Of a stretch of 64,000 nucleotides of DNA, positions 18,886-27,640 are shown one piece after another. The stretch comes from Halobiforma lacisalsi AJ5 (GTDB taxonomy: Archaea; Halobacteriota; Halobacteria; Halobacteriales; Natrialbaceae). The translations under genes were made by a program, and so were the position numbers. Below the pieces are notes generated by a model, which saw only the letters and a list, made by a program, of their open reading frames with translations, ran no database searches and was not told the DNA's origin. The DNA lies in the NCBI RefSeq assembly GCF_000226975.2, contig NZ_CP019285.1, positions 1,488,001 to 1,552,000 of the forward strand, in the 5' to 3' direction. The stretch's first letter is position 1, and each line of letters opens with the position of its first letter.

Positions 18886-18896
18886 TATCTTAAGGG
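18886..18896 (-). promoter_or_regulatory. TATA-like box of pyrH-lysS
   Basis: On the minus strand cccttaagat is centred about 30 bp before ATG 18861. The short hairpin cccgg-tctaa-ccggg lies between it and the start codon. Confidence 0.45.
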
Positions 18897-19078
18897 TTGC
18901 CAACTGGCCGGCGGGCGGCATACGTTCGTCTGCCAAGCGGTGCCAGCCAGCGGCTCGAGAGCGAGCCGACGACGGCTCGCTCGGTTCCCGAGAGGGCCTG
19001 CCACGCCGACCTCGTCGGTCGCCGAGTACGCCGCACAGCGATTCGGATATTCACTCACTGATAAGATCGGCTGCTGCC

Positions 19079-20116
19079 CTAGCGATCCCGCTCGAACGGA
19101 AGCACCAGCGACTCGGCGTCGCGTTCGAACTCGGTCCCGAACGGCGACGACAGCTCCCGAATCCGCTCTCGGGCCCACTCGGCCGCGTCGGGACCCGCCT
19201 CGCGGGCCGCACAGTCGTCGATCTCCGTCGGCTCGAGCCGCAACTCCCGAAGCTCGCCGTCCGACGAGACCGAGAGAACGAACAGGAAACTCCGGTCGTT
19301 TCGCAGTTCCGGATCGACCCGGTAGTCGTCGACGAAGTCGCCCGTATCATACAGGATCGGCCGCCCGTCGTGAACCTCGATCCCCTGGAAGACGTGGGCG
19401 CTGTGGCCGTGGACGAGGTCCACACCCTCCTCGACCAGCCAGCGGCCGAACTCGCGGAACGAGTCGGGCGGTTCCGTGACCATGTTCGGACCCCAGTGCA
19501 GTGACGCGACCAGCAGATCCGGCTCCGCCTCTCGAGCGCGCTCTATGGCCTCCCGGACGCGCCGGCTCGTCCGGTCGTCGTCGACGTCGACGTCGATCCA
19601 CGCGGTTCCGGGCGACTCCTCGTCGGCCGCGTACTCGCGGGTGTTGTCGGTCAGGGAGACGACGGCAAGTTCGAGGGCGTCCTCGCTCCGGTCGTCGCCG
19701 TCGACCGTAACGACCGCCGGTTCGAGCGCCTCGTCGATCGTCTCCCCAGCACCCGTGCGGGCGATCCCCGCCTCGTCCAGGTGCTCGAGGGTATCCCGCA
19801 GCGCCACCACCTCGTAGTCCAGCACGTGGTTGTTCGCCAGTGCGCAGACGTCGACCCCGGCCGCCTCGAGCGCCGGCACCGCCCAGTCGGGGTCCGCCCG
19901 GAAGTGGAAGGGGCGGTTCGTCCGCCGCCACTCCCGGCCCCGCGTCGAGAGACAGCACTCGAGGTTGACGACGAGTGCGTCGAGTTCCCGGAGCCGCTCG
20001 AGCATCGTTCCCCACACCGCGTCGGGCGGCCGCTCGCGTTGTCGCCGGTCGACCAGGCGACCGAGCATGACGTCGCCGACGAAGCCGATCCGGTGGGTCT
20101 CCTCCTCTCGAGTCAT
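19079..20116 (-). CDS. CapA family protein (poly-gamma-glutamate synthesis type metallophosphoesterase fold)
   Basis: The protein has 345 residues from ATG 20116. The PGA_cap domain spans nearly the whole protein: GFVGDVMLGRLVD at the start, VVNLECCLSTRG, CALANNHVLDYE, HWGPNM and HGHSAHVFQGIEVH. CapA works with CapB/CapC in poly-gamma-glutamate capsules, but neither is in the window, so this is a stand-alone homologue with uncertain substrate. No signal peptide or N-terminal anchor is seen, so it is probably cytoplasmic. Its 5' end faces the MoaE-fusion gene across about 100 bp. Confidence 0.88.
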   Translation of the reverse strand: MTREEETHRIGFVGDVMLGRLVDRRQRERPPDAVWGTMLERLRELDALVVNLECCLSTRGREWRRTNRPFHFRADPDWAVPALEAAGVDVCALANNHVLDYEVVALRDTLEHLDEAGIARTGAGETIDEALEPAVVTVDGDDRSEDALELAVVSLTDNTREYAADEESPGTAWIDVDVDDDRTSRRVREAIERAREAEPDLLVASLHWGPNMVTEPPDSFREFGRWLVEEGVDLVHGHSAHVFQGIEVHDGRPILYDTGDFVDDYRVDPELRNDRSFLFVLSVSSDGELRELRLEPTEIDDCAAREAGPDAAEWARERIRELSSPFGTEFERDAESLVLPFERDR

Positions 20117-20219
20117 GTGGTAACGTTCGACGGTGATAGACAAAACGATCCAGGGTGCCACGGGGGTCGCGGTGGGGCGGCGACAGCTACAAACCCCGAC
20201 ACGACTATGGTTCGGGCAT

Positions 20220-21107
20220 ATGCACGTACTCGGCATCATCGACCGCGGGGCCGACGGCGACGCCGTGGAACGGGCCGTCGATCGGGTCGTCGACCGGCTC
20301 TCCCGGACCGGACGGGTCGGCGTCGTCAGGTACGACGCCACGATCGCCGACGGGACGCCGGTCCAGGCCCGCGACGACGGGGGCTCCGTCGCGCTCGGCG
20401 GCGACGTCACCTACGACCTCGGCGCGGACGGCGACTGGATGGCCACGGGGACGGGGCTGACCGTCCAGGACGCGCTCGACCGACTCGCGATCGACTGCGA
20501 CTACGCAGTCGTCGTGGGCGTCTCCCAACTGCGATACCCGTCGATCGCCGTCGGACCGGAGGCGACCGAAGCCGACGGGGACGACTCCCGGCTGGCCGTC
20601 ATCGACGCTCCCGCCGATCTCGAGACGGCGTTCCCCGCACCCGACCAGGGCGAGGAGACGGACGACGGCCTCGTCGCCGCCCTCGAGGCAACTGAACCCT
20701 ACGAGACGCTGGGTTCGCTCGTCGAACACGTCAAGCGATCGCCGAAGGCCGAGCGATCCGGGGCGATCGCCACGTTCACCGGCCGCGTCCGGGCGAAAGA
20801 CGCCGAAGACGACGCCCGCACCGAGTACCTCGAGTTCGAGAAGTACGAGGGCGTCGCCGACGAGCGGATGGCGACCATCGAACGGGAACTCGAGGACCGC
20901 GACGGCGTCCTCGAGGTCGAACTCTACCATCGGACGGGCGTCGTCGAGGACGGGGAAGACATCGTCTTCGTCGTCGTTCTCGCTGGCCACCGCGAGGAGG
21001 CGTTCCGAACGGTCGAAGACGGGATCAACCGGCTGAAAGACGAGGTGCCGCTGTTCAAGAAGGAAGTGACGGTCGAGGAGGAGTTCTGGGTCCACGACCG
21101 GTCCTGA
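20220..21107 (+). CDS. moaE: MobB-like/MoaE fusion protein of molybdenum cofactor synthesis
   Basis: The protein has 295 residues from ATG 20220. The C-terminal half (about 165-295) is MoaE, the large subunit of molybdopterin synthase: GAIATFTGRVRAKD, LEFEKYEGVAD, LYHRTGVVEDGEDIV, HREEAF and LKDEVPLFKKEV with the conserved lysines. The N-terminal half starts HVLGIIDRGADGDAVERAV, aligned with MobB, but its loop has no GKT Lys-Thr, so it is unlikely to bind GTP as MobB does. Haloarchaeal MoaE proteins often carry this extension. No MoaD gene is adjacent. Confidence 0.87.
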   Translation: MHVLGIIDRGADGDAVERAVDRVVDRLSRTGRVGVVRYDATIADGTPVQARDDGGSVALGGDVTYDLGADGDWMATGTGLTVQDALDRLAIDCDYAVVVGVSQLRYPSIAVGPEATEADGDDSRLAVIDAPADLETAFPAPDQGEETDDGLVAALEATEPYETLGSLVEHVKRSPKAERSGAIATFTGRVRAKDAEDDARTEYLEFEKYEGVADERMATIERELEDRDGVLEVELYHRTGVVEDGEDIVFVVVLAGHREEAFRTVEDGINRLKDEVPLFKKEVTVEEEFWVHDRS

Positions 21108-21358
21108 ACCGCTTTTCTCCACGCCAACATTACTAGAATACGACCACATTCTCGGTAAATGGAACGGAAAGGTACCGTGAGTATTGCGAACGGTATAATA
21201 GATTAGATACGACGATAAAACGTCTCGGGCCATCTGAAGTGGTAGTAAAAGATCTACTACGAAAGAATAAAAGATCAATTACCGCCGGAACTGCTGAACG
21301 CGGACGAAACGGCGCTAACCGTCCCGCCTTTATAACATACCCCCGCCGCAACGCGGTG
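21108..21358. other. AT-rich intergenic stretch
   Basis: These 251 bp between two plus-strand genes are markedly AT-richer than their surroundings. They include the inverted repeat gtagta-aaagatc-tactac at 21242-21260 and several TATA-like runs. No protein-coding frame is convincing. A small RNA gene or a regulatory region is possible; the sequence alone does not decide. Confidence 0.4.
21329..21335 (+). promoter_or_regulatory. TATA box of the 21359 gene
   Basis: The sequence tttataa is centred 27 bp before ATG 21359, a textbook haloarchaeal core promoter for a leaderless mRNA. Confidence 0.7.
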
Positions 21359-21604
21359 ATGTCGATGAGCACGACAACGCAACCCTCCACGGAAAGCAAG
21401 GAACACCGCCTGAAACGCTACCTGCGCGAACGCGCCGAAGACGGAGAGCTCTACTTTAAGGGCAAGTTTATCGCCGACGAGGTCGGGCTCTCCCCGAAGG
21501 AGATCGGCGCGCTGATGGTCAAACTCTCGGAATCGGCGAGTGATCTCGAGATCGAGAAGTGGTCGTACACGAGCGCGACCACGTGGCGCGTGGAACCCGC
21601 GTAG
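21359..21604 (+). CDS. Small winged-helix-like protein (DUF7123 type)
   Basis: This 81-residue protein starts MSMSTTTQPSTESKEHRLKRYL. Residues 15-75 form a compact helix-turn-helix-like unit (YFKGKFIADEVGLSPKEIGALMVKLSE, then a WSYTSATTWRV wing). I recall the family as DUF7123, widespread in haloarchaea and without assigned function. A strong TATA box and a T-run terminator (21631-21636) make it a monocistronic gene. DNA binding is inferred from the fold only. Confidence 0.85.
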   Translation: MSMSTTTQPSTESKEHRLKRYLRERAEDGELYFKGKFIADEVGLSPKEIGALMVKLSESASDLEIEKWSYTSATTWRVEPA

Positions 21605-21630
21605 AGCGGCCTGGTCCCCGCATCATCGCG

Positions 21631-21636
21631 TTTTTT
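21631..21636 (+). terminator. T-tract terminator after the 21359 gene
   Basis: A T6 run follows a GC-rich segment 27 bp past the stop. This matches archaeal intrinsic termination on oligo-T. Confidence 0.5.
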
Positions 21637-21761
21637 CTGCTTTCGCTGTCCTCCCTCGCCCCGGCATGCTCCGCTCTGCCCCGCTTTGCGTTTGACTCCA
21701 GCACGGGAGCCAGGACCCTCGATTTCGCCCGTTCGCAGGGAGGCGAACCGACAGCAGTCGA

Positions 21762-21768
21762 TTTATAC
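21762..21768 (+). promoter_or_regulatory. TATA box of the 21792 protease gene
   Basis: The sequence tttatac is centred 27 bp before ATG 21792, consistent with a leaderless transcript. Confidence 0.6.
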
Positions 21769-21791
21769 CCGGCCATCGTCAAGAGCACACG

Positions 21792-22955
21792 ATGGACGAC
21801 GGCGATTCGACCGGGTTCGGGAGGGCGCCCTCCGACGCCGGCCTCGAGGCTGGGCCGCCCCTCGTGCGGATCCGGTCGGCGTTCGCGGTCTACGAGGTCC
21901 GAACTGAGGGCGAGGACGACGACCGGCTCGTGTACTACGGTGACCCGCTGAAACAGCCCGAGCAGGTGATGCAGGACCTGTGGCCCGTCTTCCGTGAAGC
22001 GGGGTACGACCTCGAGTTGCGGACACGCCACGGGGAGTACGTACTCGTCGCGGAGCCGATCAGCGTCGGGATCGACGGCGTTCCCTGGACGAACGTCCTC
22101 CTGCTCGCGCTGACGGTCGTTTCGACGCTGTTTGCCGGGTCGATGTGGTATCACATCGACCCGATCGCCAACCCGACCGAGATGTGGCGCGCGTGGCCGT
22201 TCACGGTCGCCATCCTCGGCGTTCTCGGGGTTCACGAGATGGGCCACTACGTACTGAGCCGCTACCACAAGGTCAAGGCGTCGCTGCCGTATTTCATCCC
22301 CGTCCCGACGCTGATCGGGACGATGGGCGCGGTCATCAAAATGAAAGGACGGATGCCCGACCGCAAGGCGCTGTTCGATATCGGCGTCGCCGGGCCGCTC
22401 GCGGGCCTCGTCGCCACGATCGGGGTGACGATCGTCGGGCTCCACCTCCCGCCGGTCACCGCGCCCGCGGAGGTCGTCCAGGATCCCGACGCCATCCAGA
22501 TCCAGTTAGGCTACCCGCCGCTGCTCGAGTTGCTCGCGGCGGCGTTCGACCAGCCGCTGTACCGGGACGATCCCGCGACGGCGGTCCACCCGGTCGTCAT
22601 CGGCGGCTGGGTCGGGATGTTCGTCACCTTCCTCAACCTGATCCCCGTCGGCCAGCTCGACGGCGGCCACATCCTGCGGGCGATGGCGGGCCGCTACCAG
22701 GAGACGATCGCGGCGCTGGTGCCCGGCGTGCTGTTCGGCCTCGCTGCTTACCTCTACTACGTGGCCGACTACGGGCTGAACTCGGTGCTCATCTGGGGCA
22801 TCTGGGGGGTGTTCACCGCGGTACTGGCGTCGGTCGGCCCCGCGGAGCCGATGGACGACGGGGAACTCGGGACCGGACGGTTCGTCCTCGGGATCGTCAC
22901 CTTCGCGCTCGGCTTGCTGTGTTTCATGCAGGTGCCGATCGTGGTGATCGAGTAG
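21792..22955 (+). CDS. Site-2 protease family (M50) membrane protease without PDZ
   Basis: The protein has 387 residues. An N-terminal cytosolic domain of about 95 residues precedes the membrane part. The zinc motif HEMGH is at residues 148-152, and the distal motif LIPVGQLDGGHILRAM lies near residue 290. This is the plant EGY/archaeal S2P-like layout, which lacks PDZ insertions. It would cleave membrane-spanning substrates within the bilayer. It is convergent with thiL, with two bases between the stops. The substrate is unknown. Confidence 0.9.
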   Translation: MDDGDSTGFGRAPSDAGLEAGPPLVRIRSAFAVYEVRTEGEDDDRLVYYGDPLKQPEQVMQDLWPVFREAGYDLELRTRHGEYVLVAEPISVGIDGVPWTNVLLLALTVVSTLFAGSMWYHIDPIANPTEMWRAWPFTVAILGVLGVHEMGHYVLSRYHKVKASLPYFIPVPTLIGTMGAVIKMKGRMPDRKALFDIGVAGPLAGLVATIGVTIVGLHLPPVTAPAEVVQDPDAIQIQLGYPPLLELLAAAFDQPLYRDDPATAVHPVVIGGWVGMFVTFLNLIPVGQLDGGHILRAMAGRYQETIAALVPGVLFGLAAYLYYVADYGLNSVLIWGIWGVFTAVLASVGPAEPMDDGELGTGRFVLGIVTFALGLLCFMQVPIVVIE

Positions 22956-22957
22956 CC

Positions 22958-23890
22958 CTAGCCGTGCGTGTACCCCTCGTCCGCTAACGGCTCTCCGTCG
23001 AGGGTGATCCCTTCCTCGCGCTCGAGGACCGTCCCGATCTCGGTCACGGGCACGTCAGCGGCCTCCCGGACGGCCGCGAGTTCGTCCTCGGGAACGGTCG
23101 CGACCAGTTCGAAGTCCTCGCCGAACGTCGTGGCCAGTTCCAGAGCCGCCGCTTCGTCGTCGGCCACGTCGCGGACGGCGTCGTCGATGGGGACCCGATC
23201 GCCGTCGATCGCGAACCCGCAGTCACTGGCCTCGCTCAACTGGTGGAGCGAGCGGGCGAGCCCGTCGCTCGAGTCCATCATCGCGGTTGCGTGCGGGGCG
23301 AGCGCGCGGCCGGCGGCGACCCGGGGCTCGAACCGGAAGAGGTCGTTGGCACGTTCCCGCAGGTCGGCCGCACTCGAGTCGCCGGCGCTGGCGTCGCTCG
23401 CCCGCTCGAACATCTCGAGGGCGGCGGCGCTTCGCCCCAGGGTCCCGGTCACGCAGACGCGGTCGCCGGGACGAGCGCCGCTTCTGGGGACGGGGTCCGT
23501 GCCGTCGCCGCCCGCGCCCGTGCGACCGATCGCGGTCGTCGCCACCGTGAACTCCTGGTGTTCGTCGAGGTCGCCCCCGACGTACTCGGCGTCGACCGCC
23601 TCGCAGACGTCGCTCGCGCCGCGGACGAACGCGAGCAGTTCCTCCCGATCGAACGCGGGGGCGGCGTAGGCGGCGACCGCGGCCGTCGCCGTGGCCCCCA
23701 TCGCCGCCACGTCCGACAGCGACGCGGCGACGGACCGCCAGCCGGCCGTGTACCGGGTCGTCCCCTCGGGGAAGTCCGTCCGGTCGTGGAGCATGTCCGT
23801 CGTCACGACCAGCCCGTCGATCACGGCCGCGTCGTCGCCGACGGCCTCGAGTTCCGCGTCCAACAGCGCCAGTGCCCCGCGTTCGTCCAT
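22958..23890 (-). CDS. thiL: Thiamine-monophosphate kinase
   Basis: The protein has 310 residues from ATG 23890 (MDERGALALLDAEL). ThiL/PurM-like motifs are GDDAAVIDGLVVTTDM, SVAASLSDVAAMGA with the metal-binding Asp, DRVCVTGTLGRSAAAL, and MDSSDGLARSLHQL. It phosphorylates thiamine phosphate to the active diphosphate. A TATA-like run of the complement of gcgaaaaacg lies about 26 bp upstream. It is divergent from rps19e, a pairing common in haloarchaea. The upstream frame to 24271 is discarded because ThiL begins at this methionine. Confidence 0.93.
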   Translation of the reverse strand: MDERGALALLDAELEAVGDDAAVIDGLVVTTDMLHDRTDFPEGTTRYTAGWRSVAASLSDVAAMGATATAAVAAYAAPAFDREELLAFVRGASDVCEAVDAEYVGGDLDEHQEFTVATTAIGRTGAGGDGTDPVPRSGARPGDRVCVTGTLGRSAAALEMFERASDASAGDSSAADLRERANDLFRFEPRVAAGRALAPHATAMMDSSDGLARSLHQLSEASDCGFAIDGDRVPIDDAVRDVADDEAAALELATTFGEDFELVATVPEDELAAVREAADVPVTEIGTVLEREEGITLDGEPLADEGYTHG

Positions 23891-23992
23891 ACCCGCCGTT
23901 TCGCCTCGAGGGCGAAAAACGGTCCGGGACCGAGTCGTCCCGGGCGGCGTCGACCGAAGCCGGGACCGCAGCGCGGACACGAATACGATGGT

Positions 23993-23999
23993 CTTAAAT
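23993..23999 (+). promoter_or_regulatory. TATA box of rps19e
   Basis: The sequence cttaaat is centred about 28 bp before ATG 24024, within the 133-bp divergent thiL/rps19e region. Confidence 0.55.
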
Positions 24000-24023
24000 G
24001 CCGCGGCAGGGAACCCAACGCCA

Positions 24024-24479
24024 ATGGCTACGATGTACGACGTTCCGGCGGACGACCTCATCGAGGCGCTCGCCGAGGACCTCGAGGAACGGCTCGACGA
24101 ACCCGACTGGGCGCAGTTCACCAAGACCGGCGCCGACCGCGAACTCCCGCCCGAACAGGAGGACTTCTGGGCAGTCCGCGCCGCGAGTCTCCTGCGCAAG
24201 GTCGCCGACCGCGGCCCCGTCGGTGTCGAACGGCTCGCGACCGAGTACGGCGGCGCGAAGGGCGGGTCCACCCGCTACCGCGTCGCTCCCGCTCACCGTA
24301 CCGACGGCTCCCGGAACCTGATCCGGACCATCCTCCAGCAACTCGAGGAGGAAGGGCTCGTCGAGACCGCCGAGGGCGAAGGTCGCCGCGTCACCCCCGA
24401 TGGCCAGAGTCTGCTGGACGACACGGCCGGCGACGTCCTGGAAGAACTCGACCGTCCGGAACTCGAGCGCTACGCGTAG
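24024..24479 (+). CDS. rps19e: 30S ribosomal protein S19e
   Basis: The protein has 151 residues of archaeal/eukaryotic S19e type, absent from bacteria. Motifs are MYDVPADDLIEALAEDLEE, DFWAVRAASLLRKVADRGPVG, GGAKGGSTRYR and NLIRTILQQLEEEGLVE. It belongs to the head of the small subunit and helps 18S/16S rRNA maturation. Start ATG 24024 is supported by the TATA box and by the family N-terminus. The PDCD5-family gene follows in the same direction, a common archaeal neighbour. Confidence 0.96.
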   Translation: MATMYDVPADDLIEALAEDLEERLDEPDWAQFTKTGADRELPPEQEDFWAVRAASLLRKVADRGPVGVERLATEYGGAKGGSTRYRVAPAHRTDGSRNLIRTILQQLEEEGLVETAEGEGRRVTPDGQSLLDDTAGDVLEELDRPELERYA

Positions 24480-24649
24480 ACTACACTACACTCCACTATA
24501 CGAGACGAGACGGCACGATACCGTAACCTCCCCCGACGCCGCGGACGTTCGTTTTCCCGGCGACACCCTCGCTTTCTCCGACAGCCCGGCGTCTGTCGGT
24601 CGGAAGTCCGTAATCATTTTCCCGCCTGCAGGAGTATACTCGTATAGTC

Positions 24650-24997
24650 ATGAGCGAACGCCCGGACGAGGAGAAACTCGAGGAGTTGCGACAGAAGAAG
24701 ATGGAGCAACTGCAGGAACGGGCCGAAGGGCAAGACGCCGAGACGCAGGAGGCCGCAAAGCAGCAGGCCGAAGCCCAGAAGAACGCGGTGCTGCGCCAGC
24801 ACCTCACCGACGACGCCCGCAAGCGACTCAACACCGTCAAGATGAGCAAGCCCCAGTTCGGCGAGCAGGTCGAGCGCCAGGTCGTCTCGCTCGCCCGGAG
24901 CGGCCGGATCCAGGGCAAAATCGACGACGAAAAGATGAAACAGCTCCTCAAGGAGCTGAAACCCGACTCCAAGAGCTTCGACATCCAGCGCCGGTGA
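24650..24997 (+). CDS. DNA-binding protein, PDCD5 family (DUF122)
   Basis: This 115-residue, mostly alpha-helical protein starts with a long charged helix rich in Glu and Gln ([16 protein letters not shown]) and has the three-helix core [27 protein letters not shown] ending in KSFDIQRR. These are the marks of the archaeal PDCD5/TFAR19 family. Structures show a DNA-binding-like helical bundle, but the cellular role in archaea is unsettled. It is placed between rps19e and a PP-loop ATPase, whose start follows its stop by one base. Confidence 0.92.
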   Translation: MSERPDEEKLEELRQKKMEQLQERAEGQDAETQEAAKQQAEAQKNAVLRQHLTDDARKRLNTVKMSKPQFGEQVERQVVSLARSGRIQGKIDDEKMKQLLKELKPDSKSFDIQRR

Positions 24998-24998
24998 C

Positions 24999-25598
24999 GT
25001 GACGGTGATGGACCTCGGCTTGCTCTACAGCGGCGGGAAGGATTCGACGCTCGCGGCGCTTCTCCTCGAGGACTTCTACGACGTGACCCTGACGACGGCC
25101 CACTTCGGCATCAGCGACGACTGGGAGCACGCCCGCGAGACCGCCGACGACCTCGGGTTCGACTTCCGACGTCTGGAACTCGATCCGGACGTCGCCTACG
25201 AGGCCGTCGACCGCATCCGGGAGGACGGCTTCCCCCGGAACGGCATCCAGCACGTCCACCAGCACGCGCTCGAGGAACTCGCGGCCGCGGAGTTCGCCGC
25301 CATCGCGGACGGGACCCGACGCGACGACCGCGTGCCGACCGTCTCCCGCGCACAGGCACAGAGCCTCGAGGATCGACACGACGTCGACTACATCGCACCC
25401 CTCTCGGGATTCGGCCGCGGCGCGGTCGACCGCCTGGTCGACACCCACCTCGAGGTGACGGTCGGCCCCAGCGAGGAGATCCGCCGGGCCGACTACGAGG
25501 CCGAACTACGGGCGATCATCGCCGAGGAAGACGGCCGCGAGGCGGTCCGGGATTTCTTCCCGGATCACGAGCAGACGTACGTGACCGGAGTGCGATAA
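24999..25598 (+). CDS. PP-loop ATPase of the N-type ATP pyrophosphatase superfamily
   Basis: The protein has 199 residues. The P-loop-like PP motif is LLYSGGKDSTLAALL at the N-terminus. HFGISDDWEHARETADDLGF and IADGTRRDDRVPTVSRA follow, as in tRNA-thiolation and asparagine-synthase-like adenylating enzymes. It probably adenylates a substrate carbonyl; the substrate is not clear, and it lacks the Cys pairs of TtuA-type tRNA thiolases. GTG 24999 and ATG 25008 are both possible starts. It is tightly coupled to the PDCD5 gene upstream. Confidence 0.82.
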   Translation: MTVMDLGLLYSGGKDSTLAALLLEDFYDVTLTTAHFGISDDWEHARETADDLGFDFRRLELDPDVAYEAVDRIREDGFPRNGIQHVHQHALEELAAAEFAAIADGTRRDDRVPTVSRAQAQSLEDRHDVDYIAPLSGFGRGAVDRLVDTHLEVTVGPSEEIRRADYEAELRAIIAEEDGREAVRDFFPDHEQTYVTGVR

Positions 25599-25724
25599 CG
25601 CCACCTGGTTTTCGGTTTCGCCGTTCCGTGCTGGACTCGAGATCCGACGCAGTGTCGTCGTACCTGTCGGTCGTCTCCCGTCCCCGATAGCAACGATTAC
25701 GTACCGGGAAATCGACCAGCGAAC

Positions 25725-26387
25725 GTGACAGCGACCGTGTATTTCGACCTCGATGGAACGCTGCTCGAGTACACGCGCCCGTTCGACCAGCTGTTCGAGC
25801 GGACGCTGCCCGACGGGGTCGATGCGACCGAATCGATGGTGAAGACCTACTCCGACCGGGTGCTCGCCGCCCTGGACGACCTCGAGGACGATCCCTACGA
25901 GCGGGCGTTCGCCGCCGTTTGTCGCGAGTACGACGTGCCGGGTGATCCCGCGGCGCTCGCGGACGAATACGTCGAGACCGAGGTCGCCGCGACCCGGGTC
26001 CCCGAAACGACGCGTCGACTCGTCGAACTCGTCGCCCGGGATCACCGCGCCGGAGTTCTCACGAACGGCGACGGGCGGATGCAGCGGCGCAAACTCACAG
26101 CGCACGGACTCGACGACCTCGTCGAGTCGGTCGTCGTCTCGAACGAGTTCGGCGCTCGCAAGCCGGCGAGCGAAATTTTCGAGCACGCGAAGGCGGAACT
26201 TCCCGCTGAAACGTTCGTCTACGTCGGCGACACCTTCGAGGAGGACATCGTTCCCGCTCGAGAGTGTGGGTTCGAAACGGTGTACGTCGGCGACGACGTT
26301 CGCACGGAAGCGACACTGACGGTGGCCGATCTCGACGATCTGGCCGCAGTGTTGCGTCCCCTACTGGACGGGACGATCAGTTCCTGA
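25725..26387 (+). CDS. HAD family hydrolase
   Basis: The protein has 220 residues with the full HAD set: motif I YFDLDGTLLEY, motif II VLTNGD, motif III Lys in FGARKPASEIF, and motif IV VYVGDTFEEDIVPARE. A helical cap at about residues 18-90 makes it a type C1 phosphatase of the haloacid dehalogenase group. The substrate cannot be predicted. The start is GTG 25725 because MTATVYFDLDGT is the natural N-terminus. Confidence 0.9.
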   Translation: MTATVYFDLDGTLLEYTRPFDQLFERTLPDGVDATESMVKTYSDRVLAALDDLEDDPYERAFAAVCREYDVPGDPAALADEYVETEVAATRVPETTRRLVELVARDHRAGVLTNGDGRMQRRKLTAHGLDDLVESVVVSNEFGARKPASEIFEHAKAELPAETFVYVGDTFEEDIVPARECGFETVYVGDDVRTEATLTVADLDDLAAVLRPLLDGTISS

Positions 26388-26590
26388 TTGCGAGGCGTCC
26401 CGCCGTTGGTAGCGGAGCGTTCGACCAGTGGTGGGCCAACATGGGTCCGTCGCGCGATTTCAGACCCGGAAAACGCTCGTCTCCCCCTTTTATGCCAGTT
26501 CGATAAGGTGATACTGCTGTCGATCCCCGGTCCGCCTCTCGCCAGCTATTAGTCCGCAATTTCTAGAGTAAAATAAGATAGAATAATTTT

Positions 26591-26609
26591 AGTATACTTA
26601 CTATATAAC
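26591..26609 (+). promoter_or_regulatory. AT-rich promoter of sppA
   Basis: The overlapping TATA-like runs tatactta and ctatataac lie 18-36 bp before ATG 26627, in a strongly AT-rich segment (26555-26610). More than one core promoter position is possible. Confidence 0.55.
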
Positions 26610-26626
26610 TTCGGCCGCACTGGAAC

Positions 26627-27640
26627 ATGAGTGGATATCTAGACGCCGTCCGGAACCTGCTCGGGACGATCGCGCGGTCGTACGTGACGATCGTCCTGAT
26701 CGCCCTCCTCGTCGGAGCCGCCGTCGCTCCGGTTGCCTGGGGGGCGACGAGCGAACCCGACGGCACGGTTGCAGTGATCGAGATGGACAGTTCGATAACT
26801 GAACGGAGCGCTGAAGCAGTGACGGACGACTTGCGGGAAGCGCGACAGAACGAATCGATCGACGCCGTGGTCCTGGCCGTCGACAGTCCCGGCGGCGGGG
26901 TCACGGCCAGTGAGAGTCTCTACCTGGCGGTCGAGCGAACCGCCCAGGAGATGCCAGTCGTCACGAGCATCCAGTCCGTGGGTGCGTCGGGCGGGTACTA
27001 CATGAGCGCCCCCAGCGACGAAATCTACGTCAACCCGAGTTCGACCGTCGGAAGCATCGGCGTGCGTGCGACCCACATCGATTCTTCGTCCCCTGACCGG
27101 GAGATCACGACGGGTCCGGACAAATCCGGGATGACGAGAGAACAGGTCAAACAGCGGGCCGAGAAGATGAAACAGACGTTCATCGGCTCGGTGGTCGAAC
27201 ACCGCGGCGACGAACTCGACCTCTCCGAGACGGAACTCGCGTACGCGAACGTCTACATCGGCGTCGAAGCCGTCGACAACGGACTCGCGGACGAGATCGG
27301 TGACACGGACGTCGCGATCGGAGCGGCCGCCGAACGGGCCGGACTGAACGATTACGAGGTCGTCGAACTGAGCGACGATCGGACGCTCGGACTGCCGATC
27401 CTCTTCGAGGGTGGCGAAGACGGCGACCCAGTCGTCGTCGACGAACCGCACGACCACCCCCAGACGTTCGGCGACTACGGCGGCGTCGAGACACCCGCGT
27501 TCCTCGCTGTGTGGGGTTCGGTCGAGGGCGAGAGCGGGACGGTCGTCGATACGGCCGAATCCGATGCCGCCACGCAGATCGCAGACGGAAACGGAAACGG
27601 AAACGGAGACGCCGATACCGACGGAGGTGAACGACCATGA
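26627..27640 (+). CDS. sppA: Signal peptide peptidase SppA-like S49 protease
   Basis: The protein has 337 residues. One N-terminal transmembrane anchor (about residues 15-40) is followed by an S49 protease domain. The nucleophile Ser is in SVGASGGYYMSAP, and the general-base Lys is probably in ITTGPDKSGM. VNPSSTVGSIGV is a family signature. It should act outside the membrane on cleaved signal peptides or membrane proteins. The 3' end carries NGNGNGNGD, coded by a ggaaac hexamer repeat at about 27589-27608. The stop overlaps the next gene's start as ATGA. Confidence 0.9.
   Translation: MSGYLDAVRNLLGTIARSYVTIVLIALLVGAAVAPVAWGATSEPDGTVAVIEMDSSITERSAEAVTDDLREARQNESIDAVVLAVDSPGGGVTASESLYLAVERTAQEMPVVTSIQSVGASGGYYMSAPSDEIYVNPSSTVGSIGVRATHIDSSSPDREITTGPDKSGMTREQVKQRAEKMKQTFIGSVVEHRGDELDLSETELAYANVYIGVEAVDNGLADEIGDTDVAIGAAAERAGLNDYEVVELSDDRTLGLPILFEGGEDGDPVVVDEPHDHPQTFGDYGGVETPAFLAVWGSVEGESGTVVDTAESDAATQIADGNGNGNGDADTDGGERP

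Noticed and set aside
20151-20219. Longer MoaE fusion start at 20133
   Set aside because: The 29 extra residues do not look like a protein start and the MobB-like family begins at MHVLGII (20220).
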